Source: Sporosarcina sp. E16_8 (GTDB taxonomy: Bacteria > Bacillota > Bacilli > Bacillales_A > Planococcaceae). Taken from it: a stretch of 64,000 nt of DNA. The translations under genes were made by a program, and so were the position numbers. The stretch is taken from positions 62,001-126,000 of the forward strand of contig NZ_JADPRZ010000007.1 in the NCBI RefSeq assembly GCF_017347095.1, read 5' to 3'. Below, piece after piece: positions 53,348 to 64,000 of this stretch. The notes below the pieces were generated by a model. It was not told the DNA's origin. It saw only the letters and a program-made list of their open reading frames with translations, and made no database searches. Positions within the stretch are counted from its first letter, which is position 1, and every line of letters begins with the position of its first letter.

Positions 53348-53950
53348 ATGTCTGAACATTACTACTCGGAAAATCCGAAAGTGAAGAGTAATCCGAAAGA
53401 ATGGTCTGCAGAGTTACGTGGAAAAACATTCCGATTCAAGACGGATGCTGGCGTGTTTAGTAAAGGTGAAGTGGATTTCGGTTCGCAACTCTTGGCTGAG
53501 GCTTTTATCATACCGGAAACGGATGGTTTAATTCTTGATATTGGTTGTGGCTATGGTCCGATTGGTTTATCGATTGCCGCATCTTTTCCGGAACGGAGCA
53601 TTCACATGGTTGACGTGAATGAACGTGCACTCGCTCTTGCTGCGCATAATGCAAAACAAAACGGCATTTCAAATGCAGAGATTTATCCAAGTGATGCATT
53701 ATCCGATGTCACGGCAGAGGGGTTTGCTGCAATTTTGACGAATCCGCCTATCCGTGCAGGAAAAGAGACGGTATTCAAGTTTTACGAAGGCGCTTTTTCG
53801 AAACTTAAAGTTGGCGGTGAGTTGTGGATCGTCATCCAAAAGAAACAGGGTGCACCTTCGACGATAGATTGTTTAACAGGGCTTTTTGGTAATGTTGAGA
53901 CAGTCGTAAAGAAGAAGGGTTATTATATTTTAAGAGTCGAAAAAAATTGA
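53348..53950 (+). CDS. rsmC: RsmC-like class I methyltransferase (YbxB)
   Basis: 200 residues. SAM-binding ILDIGCGYGPIGLSIA (residues ~62-77), MVDVNERAL and catalytic NPPI in LTNPPIRAGKE. Family methylates 16S rRNA guanine; the exact target in Bacillus is not certain. Same place as ybxB of B. subtilis. GAGGGGGAAG upstream. Confidence 0.93.
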   Translation: MSEHYYSENPKVKSNPKEWSAELRGKTFRFKTDAGVFSKGEVDFGSQLLAEAFIIPETDGLILDIGCGYGPIGLSIAASFPERSIHMVDVNERALALAAHNAKQNGISNAEIYPSDALSDVTAEGFAAILTNPPIRAGKETVFKFYEGAFSKLKVGGELWIVIQKKQGAPSTIDCLTGLFGNVETVVKKKGYYILRVEKN

Positions 53951-53975
53951 CTCGATAGTTTTGATATGGTAATGT
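53947..53975 (+). promoter_or_regulatory. Promoter candidate for rpoBC
   Basis: TTGACT (53947-53952), 17 nt, TAATGT (53970-53975), overlapping the rsmC stop. Confidence 0.6.
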
Positions 53976-54073
53976 TATAAAATGCATAAATTATTATAGT
54001 GCGGTCGTATGCCCTTTTGCATGAATAATGGAAATGAAAGGCATACTGACAATGTATAAAAGATGGTAAAACC

Positions 54074-54115
54074 GAAAATGAGCTCTTGCCAGAACTCGTT
54101 TTCTTTTTGTTTTTT
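54074..54115 (+). terminator. Attenuator/terminator in the rpoB leader
   Basis: GAAAATGAG (54074-54082) pairs with CTCGTTTTC (54095-54103), then TTTTTGTTTTTTT. It lies 67 nt before rpoB. Confidence 0.8.
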
Positions 54116-54181
54116 TCGATATCATACACTATTTTTGTGGTTTCGCAAAGAACTAATATTGTTTTATAAGGGGTGAAAGAG

Positions 54182-57100
54182 TTGACAGGTCATCTAGTAC
54201 AGTATGGTCAACACCGTCAGCGGAGAAGTTTCGCACGGATCAGCGAAGTGCTCGATCTGCCGAATCTGATTGAAATCCAGACGGCATCTTATGAGTGGTT
54301 CTTAGAAGAAGGACTGCTGGATATGTTCCGCGATATTTCTCCGATTCAAGACTTTACGGGAAATTTATCGTTGGAGTTCATCGATTATACTCTTGGGGAT
54401 CCTAAATACCCTGTTGAGGAATCGAAAGAGCGTGATGTAACGTTTGCAGCTCCGCTACGTGTAAAAGTACGTCTCCACAATAAAGAGACGGAAGAAGTAA
54501 AAGAGCAGGATGTCTTTATGGGTGATTTTCCGCTCATGACAGAAAACGGTACATTTGTTATTAATGGTGCGGAGAGGGTAATTGTCTCCCAGCTTGTCCG
54601 GTCTCCAAGTGTTTATTACAGTGACAAAACGGACAAAAATGGTAAACGTGGTTTCGGGGCAACTGTTATTCCGAATCGCGGTGCTTGGCTTGAATATGAA
54701 ACAGATGCAAAAGATGTTGTTCACGTCCGTATTGATCGGACACGTAAGTTGCCGGTTACGGTACTCCTTCGTGCACTCGGATTCTCATCCGACCAGGAAA
54801 TCATTGATTTAATCGGTGATAATGAGTATCTGCGCAACACACTTGAAAAGGACAACACTGAAAGCTCTGAAAAAGCATTGCTTGAGATATACGAACGCCT
54901 TCGCCCGGGTGAACCACCAACACTAGATAGCGCGAAGAACCTTTTGTTCTCACGATTTTTCGATGCGAAACGGTATGATTTAGCGAATGTGGGTCGCTAT
55001 AAGATGAATAAGAAGCTTCATGCACAAAATCGCTTGTTCAACCAGGTTGTTGCTGAAACACTTGTCGACCCTGAAACTGGTGAAATACTGCTTGAAAAAG
55101 ATCAACTCATCGATCGCCGTGCATTGGACCGTCTTCTTCCGCATTTGGAAAAAGGAATCGGTTTCGAAGAGATTACTCATGCAAGTGGAGTTCTTGACGA
55201 AAAAATAACAATTCAGTCCATCAAAATTTATTCTCCGAAAAGTGAAGAAAAACAAGTAATCAACGTAATATCGAACGCATATGTAGATGATTCTATCAAG
55301 CATGTAACGCCGGCAGATATCGTTGCTTCAATTAGTTATTTCTTCAACCTTCTTCATGGCGTTGGTAATACGGATGATATCGATCATCTCGGTAACCGTC
55401 GTCTGCGTTCAGTAGGTGAACTTCTTCAAAACCAGTTCCGTATTGGGCTTTCTCGTATGGAACGTGTCGTAAAAGAACGTATGTCTATTAATGATACGCA
55501 GTCAATCGTACCTCAGCAGTTGATTAATATTCGTCCTGTTATCGCATCAATTAAAGAGTTCTTTGGTAGTTCACAACTTTCTCAGTTCATGGATCAGACG
55601 AATCCGCTTGCCGAATTAACACATAAACGCAGGCTGTCTGCACTAGGACCTGGTGGTTTGACAAGGGAACGTGCAGGAATGGAAGTACGTGACGTGCATT
55701 ACTCCCATTACGGACGCATGTGTCCAATTGAAACGCCAGAGGGACCGAATATTGGACTGATTAACTCACTCTCTACGTTTGCGAAAGTGAATAAGTTTGG
55801 ATTTATTGAAACACCATATCGGAAAGTTGACCCTATCTCTGGTCGCGTTACTTCTAGAATCGATTACTTGACTGCGGATGTAGAGGATAACTATGTCGTA
55901 GCACAAGCAAACGCAATACTTGCAGAAGATGGTTCTTTTGTTAATGAAGGAGTCGTCGGTCGTTTCCAAGGAGACAACACTGTCTTTAAACGTGAACAGA
56001 TTGACTACATGGATGTTTCGCCTAAACAAGTAGTTTCTGCGGCAACAGCATGTATTCCTTTCTTAGAGAATGATGACTCCAACCGTGCCCTTATGGGAGC
56101 GAACATGCAACGTCAAGCAGTCCCTCTTCTCAATCCAGAATCACCATTTGTAGGAACTGGTATGGAACACATATCAGCACGCGATTCGGGTGCCGCTGTA
56201 CTTGCGAAGTTTGACGGAATTGTCGAGCATGTCGAGGCTAGAGAGATTCGTGTTCGTCGTATTGAAACAGTTGATGGAAAAGAAGTTAAAGGCGATCTTA
56301 CAATATATCGTCTTGAAAACTTTATCCGTTCGAACCAAGGGACATGTTATAACCAACGTCCAATTTGTAGTGTAGGGGATCGCGTTAAACCTTTTGATAT
56401 TCTTGCAGATGGTCCTTCAATGGAGCAAGGAGAGCTAGCGCTTGGTCGCAACGTCTTGATGGCATTTATGACATGGGACGGCTACAACTATGAAGATGCA
56501 ATAATCATGAGCGAACGTCTTGTAAAAGATGATGTCTATACTTCGGTCCATATCGAAGAATACGAATCTGAAGCAAGGGATACGAAACTTGGTCCTGAAG
56601 AAATTACGCGCGATATTCCGAACGTGGGTGAAGATTCGCTACGTAACTTGGATGACCGTGGAATCATTCGTATCGGAGCCGAAGTTCGTGATGGTGATAT
56701 TCTTGTCGGCAAAGTGACTCCTAAAGGTGTAACTGAACTGACTGCTGAAGAACGACTTTTACATGCAATTTTCGGTGAAAAAGCACGTGAAGTCCGTGAT
56801 ACATCCCTCAAAGTACCGCATGGCGCTGGTGGGATTGTGTTAGACGTGAAAGTGTTTAATCGTGAAGATGGCGATGAATTGCCACCGGGCGTTAACCAAT
56901 TGGTCCGCGCATACATCGTCCAAAAACGGAAAATTTCCGTTGGGGACAAAATGGCAGGACGTCATGGAAACAAAGGGGTTATTTCCCGCATCTTACCTGA
57001 AGCGGATATGCCTTATTTACCGGACGGCACGCCAATTGACCTAATGCTTAACCCACTTGGTGTTCCATCACGTATGAACATCGGACAGGTATTAGAAATG

Positions 57101-57715
57101 CACCTTGGTATGGCGTCTCGTACCCTTGGCATCCATATGGCGTCACCTGTATTTGATGGGGCGAACGAACGGGATGTTTGGGAAACGATGGAAGAAGCCG
57201 GGATGGACCGTGATGGAAAAACTATTCTGTATGACGGTCGTTCAGGAGAAGCTTTCGATAACCGTGTATCAGTCGGTGTCATGTATATTATCAAACTGGC
57301 CCACATGGTCGACGATAAGCTTCACGCTCGTTCAACAGGACCATATTCACTCGTCACACAACAACCACTGGGCGGTAAAGCTCAGTTCGGTGGACAACGT
57401 TTCGGTGAGATGGAAGTGTGGGCACTTGAAGCCTATGGAGCAGCTTATACGCTTCAAGAGATTCTTACTGTTAAGTCGGATGACGTCGTAGGACGCGTGA
57501 AGACGTACGAAGCGATTGTTAAAGGTGAAAGTGTTCCACAACCAGGTGTTCCAGAATCCTTTAAAGTTCTTATAAAAGAACTTCAAAGTCTTGGTTTAGA
57601 TGTTAAGATGCTGTCGATTGATTTTGAAGAAATCGAGTTACGCGATCTTGATGAAGACGATGATATGCAACCAACAGATGCTTTGAATCTTATAAAAGAA
57701 AATCAGCCTGTTTGA
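54182..57715 (+). CDS. rpoB: RNA polymerase beta subunit
   Basis: 1177 residues from TTG 54182, 6 nt after [24 protein letters not shown] matches B. subtilis. The rifampicin pocket [20 protein letters not shown] and RLSALGPGG is wild type, so rifampicin sensitivity is expected. Conserved [20 protein letters not shown] at the C-terminal clamp. The acidic tail is short. Confidence 0.98.
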   Translation: MTGHLVQYGQHRQRRSFARISEVLDLPNLIEIQTASYEWFLEEGLLDMFRDISPIQDFTGNLSLEFIDYTLGDPKYPVEESKERDVTFAAPLRVKVRLHNKETEEVKEQDVFMGDFPLMTENGTFVINGAERVIVSQLVRSPSVYYSDKTDKNGKRGFGATVIPNRGAWLEYETDAKDVVHVRIDRTRKLPVTVLLRALGFSSDQEIIDLIGDNEYLRNTLEKDNTESSEKALLEIYERLRPGEPPTLDSAKNLLFSRFFDAKRYDLANVGRYKMNKKLHAQNRLFNQVVAETLVDPETGEILLEKDQLIDRRALDRLLPHLEKGIGFEEITHASGVLDEKITIQSIKIYSPKSEEKQVINVISNAYVDDSIKHVTPADIVASISYFFNLLHGVGNTDDIDHLGNRRLRSVGELLQNQFRIGLSRMERVVKERMSINDTQSIVPQQLINIRPVIASIKEFFGSSQLSQFMDQTNPLAELTHKRRLSALGPGGLTRERAGMEVRDVHYSHYGRMCPIETPEGPNIGLINSLSTFAKVNKFGFIETPYRKVDPISGRVTSRIDYLTADVEDNYVVAQANAILAEDGSFVNEGVVGRFQGDNTVFKREQIDYMDVSPKQVVSAATACIPFLENDDSNRALMGANMQRQAVPLLNPESPFVGTGMEHISARDSGAAVLAKFDGIVEHVEAREIRVRRIETVDGKEVKGDLTIYRLENFIRSNQGTCYNQRPICSVGDRVKPFDILADGPSMEQGELALGRNVLMAFMTWDGYNYEDAIIMSERLVKDDVYTSVHIEEYESEARDTKLGPEEITRDIPNVGEDSLRNLDDRGIIRIGAEVRDGDILVGKVTPKGVTELTAEERLLHAIFGEKAREVRDTSLKVPHGAGGIVLDVKVFNREDGDELPPGVNQLVRAYIVQKRKISVGDKMAGRHGNKGVISRILPEADMPYLPDGTPIDLMLNPLGVPSRMNIGQVLEMHLGMASRTLGIHMASPVFDGANERDVWETMEEAGMDRDGKTILYDGRSGEAFDNRVSVGVMYIIKLAHMVDDKLHARSTGPYSLVTQQPLGGKAQFGGQRFGEMEVWALEAYGAAYTLQEILTVKSDDVVGRVKTYEAIVKGESVPQPGVPESFKVLIKELQSLGLDVKMLSIDFEEIELRDLDEDDDMQPTDALNLIKENQPV

Positions 57716-57744
57716 GTAGCCTAGTGAATGATATAAATGAATCC

Positions 57745-57770
57745 GGGGGAAAATCAACATTTTCCCCCTT
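57745..57770 (+). terminator. Hairpin between rpoB and rpoC
   Basis: GGGGGAAAAT (57745-57754), CAAC loop, ATTTTCCCCC (57759-57768). Followed by TTCTCTTTT. Perhaps processing or partial termination. Confidence 0.6.
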
Positions 57771-57844
57771 CTCTTTTGAATATAAAGTGTGCGCTTGCTC
57801 GGAAAAGCCAATTGCAGCGATAAGACTAGAGGGAGGTAGGCTCC

Positions 57845-60800
57845 TTGATAGATGTAAACAATTTTGAGTATATGAAGATAGGGCTTGCTTCATCTGATAA
57901 GATCCGTTCATGGTCATATGGTGAAGTAAAAAAGCCGGAAACAATTAACTACCGAACTTTGAAACCCGAAAAAGATGGTCTGTTCTGTGAACGTATTTTT
58001 GGACCTACAAAAGATTGGGAATGTCATTGCGGGAAGTATAAACGCGTTCGTTATAAAGGCGTCGTTTGTGACCGTTGTGGAGTAGAAGTGACGCGTCAAA
58101 AAGTCCGTCGTGAACGTATGGGACATATTGAACTAGCAGCTCCAGTAACACATATTTGGTACTTCAAAGGAATTCCAAGCCGAATGGGCCTTATCCTTGA
58201 TATGACACCACGTGCTCTGGAGGAAATTATCTATTTCGCGTCTTATGTAGTCGTTGATCCTGCGGATACTCCGCTTGAAAGAAAGCAACTGCTTTCCGAA
58301 CGCGAATACCGTATCTACCGCGAAAAGTATGGTTCTAAATTCCAAGCGCTTATGGGCGCTGAAGCAATTGAACGTCTTCTTGCAGCTATCGATCTTGAAA
58401 AAGAGATGGAGTTCTTGAAAGAAGAATTGAAAACTGTTCAAGGGCAACGTCGTACGCGTGCAATCAGACGCCTAGAGGTTGTTGAAGCATTCCGTAACTC
58501 GGGCAATAAGCCTGAATGGATGGTTCTTGAAGTGTTACCAGTCATCCCGCCGGAGCTTCGCCCGATGGTACAACTTGATGGTGGACGATTTGCAACATCC
58601 GACTTGAACGACCTGTACCGAAGGGTCATCAACCGGAACAACAGATTGAAACGCCTATTAGATTTAGGAGCACCAGGGATCATTGTTCAGAATGAGAAGC
58701 GGATGCTGCAAGAAGCAGTCGATGCGCTCATTGATAATGGTCGTCGTGGCCGTCCGGTTACAGGACCTGGTAACCGTCCACTTAAATCCCTTTCTCATAT
58801 GCTGAAAGGTAAGCAAGGACGCTTCCGTCAAAACTTACTAGGAAAACGTGTTGACTATTCTGGTCGTTCCGTTATCGTTGTTGGACCTAACCTGAAAATG
58901 TATCAGTGTGGTCTGCCGAAAGAAATGGCGATTGAACTGTTTAAACCGTTTGTTATGAAAGAACTCGTTGAACGTGGTCTTGCGCACAACATTAAGAGTG
59001 CCAAACGTAAAATTGAACGCCTTCATTCAGAAGTATGGGACGTTCTTGAAGAAGTCATCAAGGAGCATCCGGTCCTATTGAACCGTGCCCCGACTCTTCA
59101 CCGACTTGGTATTCAAGCATTCGAACCAATCCTTGTAGAAGGACGTGCGATTACGCTTCACCCACTCGTTTGTACAGCTTATAACGCTGACTTTGATGGT
59201 GACCAAATGGCAGTCCACGTTCCGTTATCCGCAGAAGCACAAGCGGAAGCGCGTCTACTTATGCTAGCAGCACAAAACATTTTGAACCCGAAAGACGGAA
59301 AACCAGTCGTTACGCCTTCACAGGATATGGTTTTAGGAAACTATTACCTTACACTGGAACGTATAGGCGCGTCAGGAGAAGGTAGCTCATTCCGTGATGC
59401 GGATGAAGCACTAATTGCTTATCATAACGGTCACGTGCATCTTCATTCGCGTATCGCTGTGCAGGCAAGGTCTCTCAATAACCCTACTTTCACAGAGGAA
59501 CAGAATGCCAAACTTCTTATAACAACAGTCGGAAAAGTGATTTTCAACGAGATTTTGCCGAAATCGTTCCCGTATATTAACGAGCCGTCAGACTTCAACT
59601 TGCAAATTGAAACACCAGACAAGTATTTTGTTTCTGGGACTGTCAATATAAGAGAACATGTTGCTGAACAGGAATTGATCGAACCATTTAAGAAAAAAAT
59701 CCTTGGAAATATCATTGCGGAAATCTTCAAACGTTTCCATATTACAGAAACGTCAAGAATGCTTGACCGTATGAAAAATCTTGGATTCAAATACTCTACT
59801 CGTGCAGGAATTACAATTGGTATATCCGATATTGTCGTCTTGCCGAATAAAGATGCAATCTTGAGTGAAGCACAAGAAAAAGTGGATAAAGTGTTGCAAC
59901 AGTTCCGTCGTGGTCTCATTACAGAGGAAGAGCGATATGATCGCGTTATCTCTTACTGGAGCCATGCTAAGGATGTAATCCAAGACAAACTGATGGACTC
60001 ACTTGACCACTCAAACCCGATTTATATGATGAGTGACTCGGGTGCCCGGGGTAACGCGTCAAACTTTACGCAGCTTGCTGGTATGCGTGGTCTGATGGCC
60101 AATCCGGCCGGCCGAATCATTGAACTACCAATCAAATCGTCATTCCGTGAAGGTCTGACGGTGCTTGAATACTTCATATCAACGCACGGTGCTCGTAAAG
60201 GACTTGCAGATACTGCTCTTAAGACGGCTGACTCAGGTTACTTAACACGTAGACTTGTCGATGTTGCACAAGACGTAATTGTCCGTGAAGATGATTGTGG
60301 TACAGATCGCGGATTGGATATCGGAGCACTTATGGATGGAACGGAAGTAATCGAAGGTCTGGATGAACGTATCGAAGGCCGTCACACGAAGAAAACGATT
60401 TATCATCCTGAAACAGGTGCTTTAATTCTTAAACGAGATGGCTTGATCACTGCTGATGCAGCTCGTGCCATTTTGGATGCAGGATTTGAACAAATAACAA
60501 TCCGCTCTGCGTTCACATGTAATACGAAACACGGCGTTTGTAAACTATGTTACGGCATTAACTTGGCAACAGGTGAAACAGTTGAGGTTGGTGAAGCGGT
60601 TGGTATTATCGCTGCACAATCTATCGGTGAGCCGGGTACACAGCTTACAATGCGTACGTTCCATACAGGTGGAGTTGCAGGGTCTGACATAACGCAAGGT
60701 CTTCCACGTATCCAGGAAATTTTCGAATCACGTAATCCTAAAGGGGTTGCAGTTATTTCGGAAATCAAAGGTCAAATCATTGAAATTGATGAAATACGTG

Positions 60801-61432
60801 AAGGTCAAAAAGAAATTACGATTGAAGGCGAAGTAGAAACGCGGAAATATCTGACGCCATACAACGCCCGTCTAAAAGTTGATGTCGGTGATTTAATTGA
60901 CCGGGGTGAAGTCATAACAGAAGGTTCTATCGATCCGAAAGAACTTATTGTTGTCAAAGACGTTGTTACCGTTCAAGTCTATCTATTGAAAGAAGTTCAA
61001 AAAGTTTACCGTAGCCAGGGTGTTGAAATTGGTGATAAGCACATTGAAGTAATGGTTCGCCAAATGCTTCGTAAGGTGCGTATCATCGAAGCAGGGGACA
61101 CGAATCTATTGCCGGGTTCACTACTCGACATCCACCAATTCTCGGATGCAAATGCGGAAGTACTAAAAGTTAATAAAATTCCGGCGACTTGTCGTCCTGT
61201 TATTCTCGGTATTACGAAAGCTTCACTTGAAACGGAATCCTTCTTATCGGCAGCATCATTCCAAGAGACAACTCGTGTCTTGACGGATGCAGCTATCAAG
61301 GGGAAAACGGACGAGTTACTTGGCTTGAAAGAAAACGTTATTATCGGAAAACTAGTTCCGGCTGGAACAGGAATGCAGCGTTACCGTCATATTGTAATGG
61401 ATCAAGAAAAAGAAAAAGCTACAACTAAGTAA
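57845..61432 (+). CDS. rpoC: RNA polymerase beta' subunit
   Basis: 1195 residues from TTG 57845 (GGGAGGTAGG upstream). Zinc finger [20 protein letters not shown] (~60-79), catalytic [12 protein letters not shown], bridge/trigger regions ([40 protein letters not shown]), and second zinc site ([13 protein letters not shown]). Confidence 0.98.
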   Translation: MIDVNNFEYMKIGLASSDKIRSWSYGEVKKPETINYRTLKPEKDGLFCERIFGPTKDWECHCGKYKRVRYKGVVCDRCGVEVTRQKVRRERMGHIELAAPVTHIWYFKGIPSRMGLILDMTPRALEEIIYFASYVVVDPADTPLERKQLLSEREYRIYREKYGSKFQALMGAEAIERLLAAIDLEKEMEFLKEELKTVQGQRRTRAIRRLEVVEAFRNSGNKPEWMVLEVLPVIPPELRPMVQLDGGRFATSDLNDLYRRVINRNNRLKRLLDLGAPGIIVQNEKRMLQEAVDALIDNGRRGRPVTGPGNRPLKSLSHMLKGKQGRFRQNLLGKRVDYSGRSVIVVGPNLKMYQCGLPKEMAIELFKPFVMKELVERGLAHNIKSAKRKIERLHSEVWDVLEEVIKEHPVLLNRAPTLHRLGIQAFEPILVEGRAITLHPLVCTAYNADFDGDQMAVHVPLSAEAQAEARLLMLAAQNILNPKDGKPVVTPSQDMVLGNYYLTLERIGASGEGSSFRDADEALIAYHNGHVHLHSRIAVQARSLNNPTFTEEQNAKLLITTVGKVIFNEILPKSFPYINEPSDFNLQIETPDKYFVSGTVNIREHVAEQELIEPFKKKILGNIIAEIFKRFHITETSRMLDRMKNLGFKYSTRAGITIGISDIVVLPNKDAILSEAQEKVDKVLQQFRRGLITEEERYDRVISYWSHAKDVIQDKLMDSLDHSNPIYMMSDSGARGNASNFTQLAGMRGLMANPAGRIIELPIKSSFREGLTVLEYFISTHGARKGLADTALKTADSGYLTRRLVDVAQDVIVREDDCGTDRGLDIGALMDGTEVIEGLDERIEGRHTKKTIYHPETGALILKRDGLITADAARAILDAGFEQITIRSAFTCNTKHGVCKLCYGINLATGETVEVGEAVGIIAAQSIGEPGTQLTMRTFHTGGVAGSDITQGLPRIQEIFESRNPKGVAVISEIKGQIIEIDEIREGQKEITIEGEVETRKYLTPYNARLKVDVGDLIDRGEVITEGSIDPKELIVVKDVVTVQVYLLKEVQKVYRSQGVEIGDKHIEVMVRQMLRKVRIIEAGDTNLLPGSLLDIHQFSDANAEVLKVNKIPATCRPVILGITKASLETESFLSAASFQETTRVLTDAAIKGKTDELLGLKENVIIGKLVPAGTGMQRYRHIVMDQEKEKATTK

Positions 61433-61459
61433 GTTATGGTTCTGTAACTTAAACTGAAA

Positions 61460-61495
61460 ACGGGGGAATACGAAAGTAACTCCCCCGCCTTTTCG
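61460..61495 (+). terminator. Terminator after rpoC
   Basis: CGGGGGA (61461-61467) and TCCCCCG (61481-61487), then CCTTTTCGTTT. Confidence 0.8.
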
Positions 61496-61503
61496 TTTAT
61501 GTG

Positions 61504-61532
61504 TTGACAGTTTACCTTACAGATGATAAAAT
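61504..61532 (+). promoter_or_regulatory. Promoter of the str operon
   Basis: TTGACA (61504-61509), 17 nt, TAAAAT (61527-61532), for rplGB-rpsL-rpsG-fusA. Confidence 0.88.
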
Positions 61533-61577
61533 ACAAAAGGTTGATAGTTGGATGTCTGTACTTTGGAGGATATGGAA

Positions 61578-61826
61578 ATGTCTTATGAAAAAGTCGAGCA
61601 GGCAAAGAAAACAATCATCGGTACAAAGCAGGCAGTGAAAGCAATCCGTGCAGGGATAGTGATAGAAATTATTATTGCGCAGGATGCAGAAGAACGGATT
61701 ATTGCTCCAGTAATGGAGGAAGCCAGACTTCATGACATTCAAGTGACGTATGTTGATTCGAGGGAGAAACTCGGAAATGCATGTGGCATTCAAGTCGGTG
61801 CAGCTGTGGTTGTGATTACTGATTAA
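61578..61826 (+). CDS. rplGB: L7Ae-family ribosomal protein (YbxF)
   Basis: 82 residues, MSYEKVEQAKKTIIGTKQAVKAI, KLGNACGIQVGAA. K-turn-binding fold. Start ATG 61578, 8 nt after GGAGG; the longer frame from 61548 lacks a site. Confidence 0.95.
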   Translation: MSYEKVEQAKKTIIGTKQAVKAIRAGIVIEIIIAQDAEERIIAPVMEEARLHDIQVTYVDSREKLGNACGIQVGAAVVVITD

Positions 61827-61928
61827 TAGTTTTTGTGCATTGAAGCACAAAGACTTTGTTTTTACCCCAAAAATGAACCACCTGGATGTGTGGTCTTACA
61901 AAAAGAAGTTCGAAAGGAGGAATAACCG

Positions 61929-62351
61929 ATGCCTACAATTAATCAATTGGTCCGTAAACCACGTAAATCAAAAGTGACGGGATCTAAATCACCAGCACTC
62001 GGAAAAAGCTATAACAGCTTCAAAAAGTCAATGACAAACGTAAACTCACCACAAAAAAGAGGTGTTTGTACGCGTGTTGGCACAATGACACCGAAGAAGC
62101 CAAACTCGGCTCTTCGTAAATATGCACGTGTACGCTTGACTAACCAATTGGAAGTCAATGCATACATCCCTGGTGAAGGCCACAACCTTCAAGAACACAG
62201 TGTTGTTCTACTTCGCGGAGGACGCGTAAAAGACTTACCAGGTGTTCGTTACCACATCGTTCGTGGAGCACTTGATACAGCTGGTGTAACTGGTCGTATG
62301 CAAAGCCGTTCTATGTACGGAGCTAAAAAACCTAAAGTTAAAAAAAGCTAA
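61929..62351 (+). CDS. rpsL: Ribosomal protein S12
   Basis: 140 residues. [11 protein letters not shown] and [17 protein letters not shown] with the lysines that are changed in streptomycin-resistant mutants are wild type. AAAGGAGG upstream. Confidence 0.98.
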   Translation: MPTINQLVRKPRKSKVTGSKSPALGKSYNSFKKSMTNVNSPQKRGVCTRVGTMTPKKPNSALRKYARVRLTNQLEVNAYIPGEGHNLQEHSVVLLRGGRVKDLPGVRYHIVRGALDTAGVTGRMQSRSMYGAKKPKVKKS

Positions 62352-62420
62352 TTAAAATAATCATGAATGATGGTTATTTAAGCGGAAAACGCTTAAAAAC
62401 CTTGAAAGGAGGAATACAAC

Positions 62421-62891
62421 ATGCCACGTAAAGGCCCTGTTGCAAAACGTGACGTACTTCCGGATCCGATTTATAATTCGAAGCTCGTTTCACGTCTAAT
62501 TAATAAAATGATGGTGGACGGTAAAAAAGGTACATCTCAGAAAATCCTCTATGGTGCGTTCGAGCTTGTGAAAGAACGTTCTGGGAAAGATGCACTTGAA
62601 GTATTCGAAGCGGCTCTTACTAACGTAATGCCAGTTCTTGAGGTTAAAGCACGCCGTGTAGGTGGAGCAAACTATCAAGTACCAGTTGAAGTACGTCCTG
62701 ATCGCCGTACAACTCTTGGACTTCGTTACCTTGTTAACTACTCACGCACACGCGGAGAAAAAACAATGGTAGAACGTCTTGCGAATGAAATCCTTGATGC
62801 TTCTAACAACACTGGTGCTTCTGTGAAACGCCGTGAAGAAATGCACAAAATGGCTGATGCTAACAAAGCATTTGCTCACTATCGCTGGTAA
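62421..62891 (+). CDS. rpsG: Ribosomal protein S7
   Basis: 156 residues; [22 protein letters not shown] start and [15 protein letters not shown] end. Nucleates assembly of the 30S head. AAAGGAGG upstream. Confidence 0.98.
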   Translation: MPRKGPVAKRDVLPDPIYNSKLVSRLINKMMVDGKKGTSQKILYGAFELVKERSGKDALEVFEAALTNVMPVLEVKARRVGGANYQVPVEVRPDRRTTLGLRYLVNYSRTRGEKTMVERLANEILDASNNTGASVKRREEMHKMADANKAFAHYRW

Positions 62892-62942
62892 GATTCAGCG
62901 ATTCATTACTACTCTAATCCGAGACGGAAGGAGATCATATCA

Positions 62943-64000
62943 TGGCTAGAAAATTCTCCTTAGAGAATACACGTAACATTGGTATCATGGCTCACATCGA
63001 CGCTGGTAAAACAACAACGACTGAGCGAATCCTTTATTATACTGGTAAAATCCACAAAATCGGAGAAACGCACGAAGGTGCATCTCAAATGGACTGGATG
63101 GAGCAGGAGCAAGAACGCGGAATCACAATCACTTCAGCAGCTACAACTGCTGAATGGAAAAATCACCGCGTAAACATCATTGATACTCCAGGTCACGTAG
63201 ACTTCACTGTTGAAGTTGAACGTTCACTTCGTGTTCTTGATGGAGCTGTAACGGTACTTGATGCTCAATCGGGCGTTGAACCGCAAACAGAAACAGTATG
63301 GCGTCAAGCGACTAACTACGGCGTACCGCGCCTAGTTTTCGTAAACAAAATGGACAAAACTGGTGCTGATTTCCTTTATTCTGTAGGTACACTTGTTGAC
63401 CGTCTTGGAGCAAACGCTCATCCAATTCAATTACCAATTGGCGCAGAAGATACTTTTGCAGCAATTATTGATTTAGTTGAAATGAATGCAGTTTTCTACG
63501 AAGATGATACAGGTTTAAATGCTGAAATAAGAGAAATTCCAGAAGAATATCGTGCTCAAGCAGAAGAATACCGTGAAAAACTAATTGAAGCGGTTGCTGA
63601 ATTCGATGAAGCTCTTATGAACAAATTCTTGGATGAAGAAGAAATTACAAACGTGGAAATCAAAAAAGCTATTCGTAATGCGACATTAGCTGTTGAGTTC
63701 TATCCGGTTGTATGTGGAACTGCTTTCAAAAACAAAGGTGTACAACTTGTTCTTGATGCTGTTATCGACTACCTTCCATCACCACTTGATATTCCGCCTA
63801 TGAAAGGGACAGATCCTGATACTGACGAAGCTATTGAGCGTCACTCAGATGACTCTGAGCCGTTCTCGGCACTTGCTTTCAAAGTTATGACTGACCCTTA
63901 TGTTGGTAAATTAACATTCTTCCGTGTGTATTCTGGTGTTCTTCAATCAGGATCATACGTACAAAACTCTTCTAAAGGTAAGCGTGAACGCGTAGGACGT
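62943..64000 (+). CDS. fusA: Elongation factor G (5' part; runs off window)
   Basis: 352 codons to the window edge, no stop. G1 [15 protein letters not shown] (residues ~17-31), G3 DTPGHVDF, G4 NKMDKTGAD, then G' and the start of domain II ([24 protein letters not shown]). GGAAGGAG precedes ATG 62943. Translocase of the ribosome; last visible gene of the str operon. Confidence 0.98.

Noticed and set aside
54182-62351. Rifampicin or streptomycin resistance changes in rpoB or rpsL
   Set aside because: The rifampicin pocket and the S12 lysine motifs read as wild type.

Overview
The window looks like the chromosome of a low-GC, endospore-forming Bacillota of the order Bacillales, most likely family Planococcaceae (Sporosarcina-like). 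This is inferred from gene order and protein similarity remembered from Bacillus subtilis, not from a search. The right half is the conserved block ctsR-mcsA-mcsB-clpC-radA-yacL-ispD-ispF-gltX-cysE-cysS-mrnC-rlmB-yacP-sigH-rpmG-secE-nusG-rplKAJL-rsmC-rpoBC-rplGB-rpsL-rpsG-fusA (33.5-64 kb). It differs from B. subtilis in lacking disA between radA and yacL. A CotD-like coat protein and sigH indicate sporulation.

The left half is more individual. 0-2.5 kb: an actin-like ParM/ParR plasmid-type segregation pair behind a cluster of palindromic repeats resembling parC. 2.7-6.3 kb: a GlnK/GlnL-type two-component pair and a glutamate/dicarboxylate symporter. 6.6-8.3 kb: a TPP riboswitch with thiD-thiE. 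9.8-12.1 kb: an MhqE-MhqD-WrbA quinone/electrophile detoxification operon behind an MhqR-like operator. 12.2-12.6 kb: ten tandem 41-bp repeats rich in CG steps and GATC. 13.2-18.7 kb: an envelope quality-control locus (PrsA foldase, a secreted protein of 28-residue repeats, sensor kinase, OmpR-type regulator, HtrA protease). 18.8-25.1 kb: a LacI-regulated catabolic cluster (HisD-family dehydrogenase, GntP permease with an in-frame stop, 3-hydroxyacyl-CoA-dehydrogenase-like enzyme, two SDRs). 25.4-27.3 kb: aldehyde dehydrogenase plus DUF779. 28-33.4 kb: small and spore proteins, bioY-bioB and a large unrecognised membrane protein.

The most interesting signal is in the envelope locus. Promoters of htrA, prsA and the 28-residue-repeat gene share three heptads (TGAaCAA-like on the + strand) with 11-bp period, placed at the same distance from the -10 box and over a poor -35. 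This is the layout of an OmpR/PhoP-type activator, and such a regulator and its kinase are encoded in the middle of the locus. I infer a local secretion-stress regulon in which the repeat protein is a candidate new envelope chaperone.

Other notable points: a probable CTG start for the GlnL-like regulator, a nonsense codon in the GntP permease, a nusG start far from its Shine-Dalgarno with a hairpin between them, a second CtsR-controlled promoter before clpC, and degenerate interspersed repeats in the leaders or gaps of clpC, ispF, cysE and nusG.
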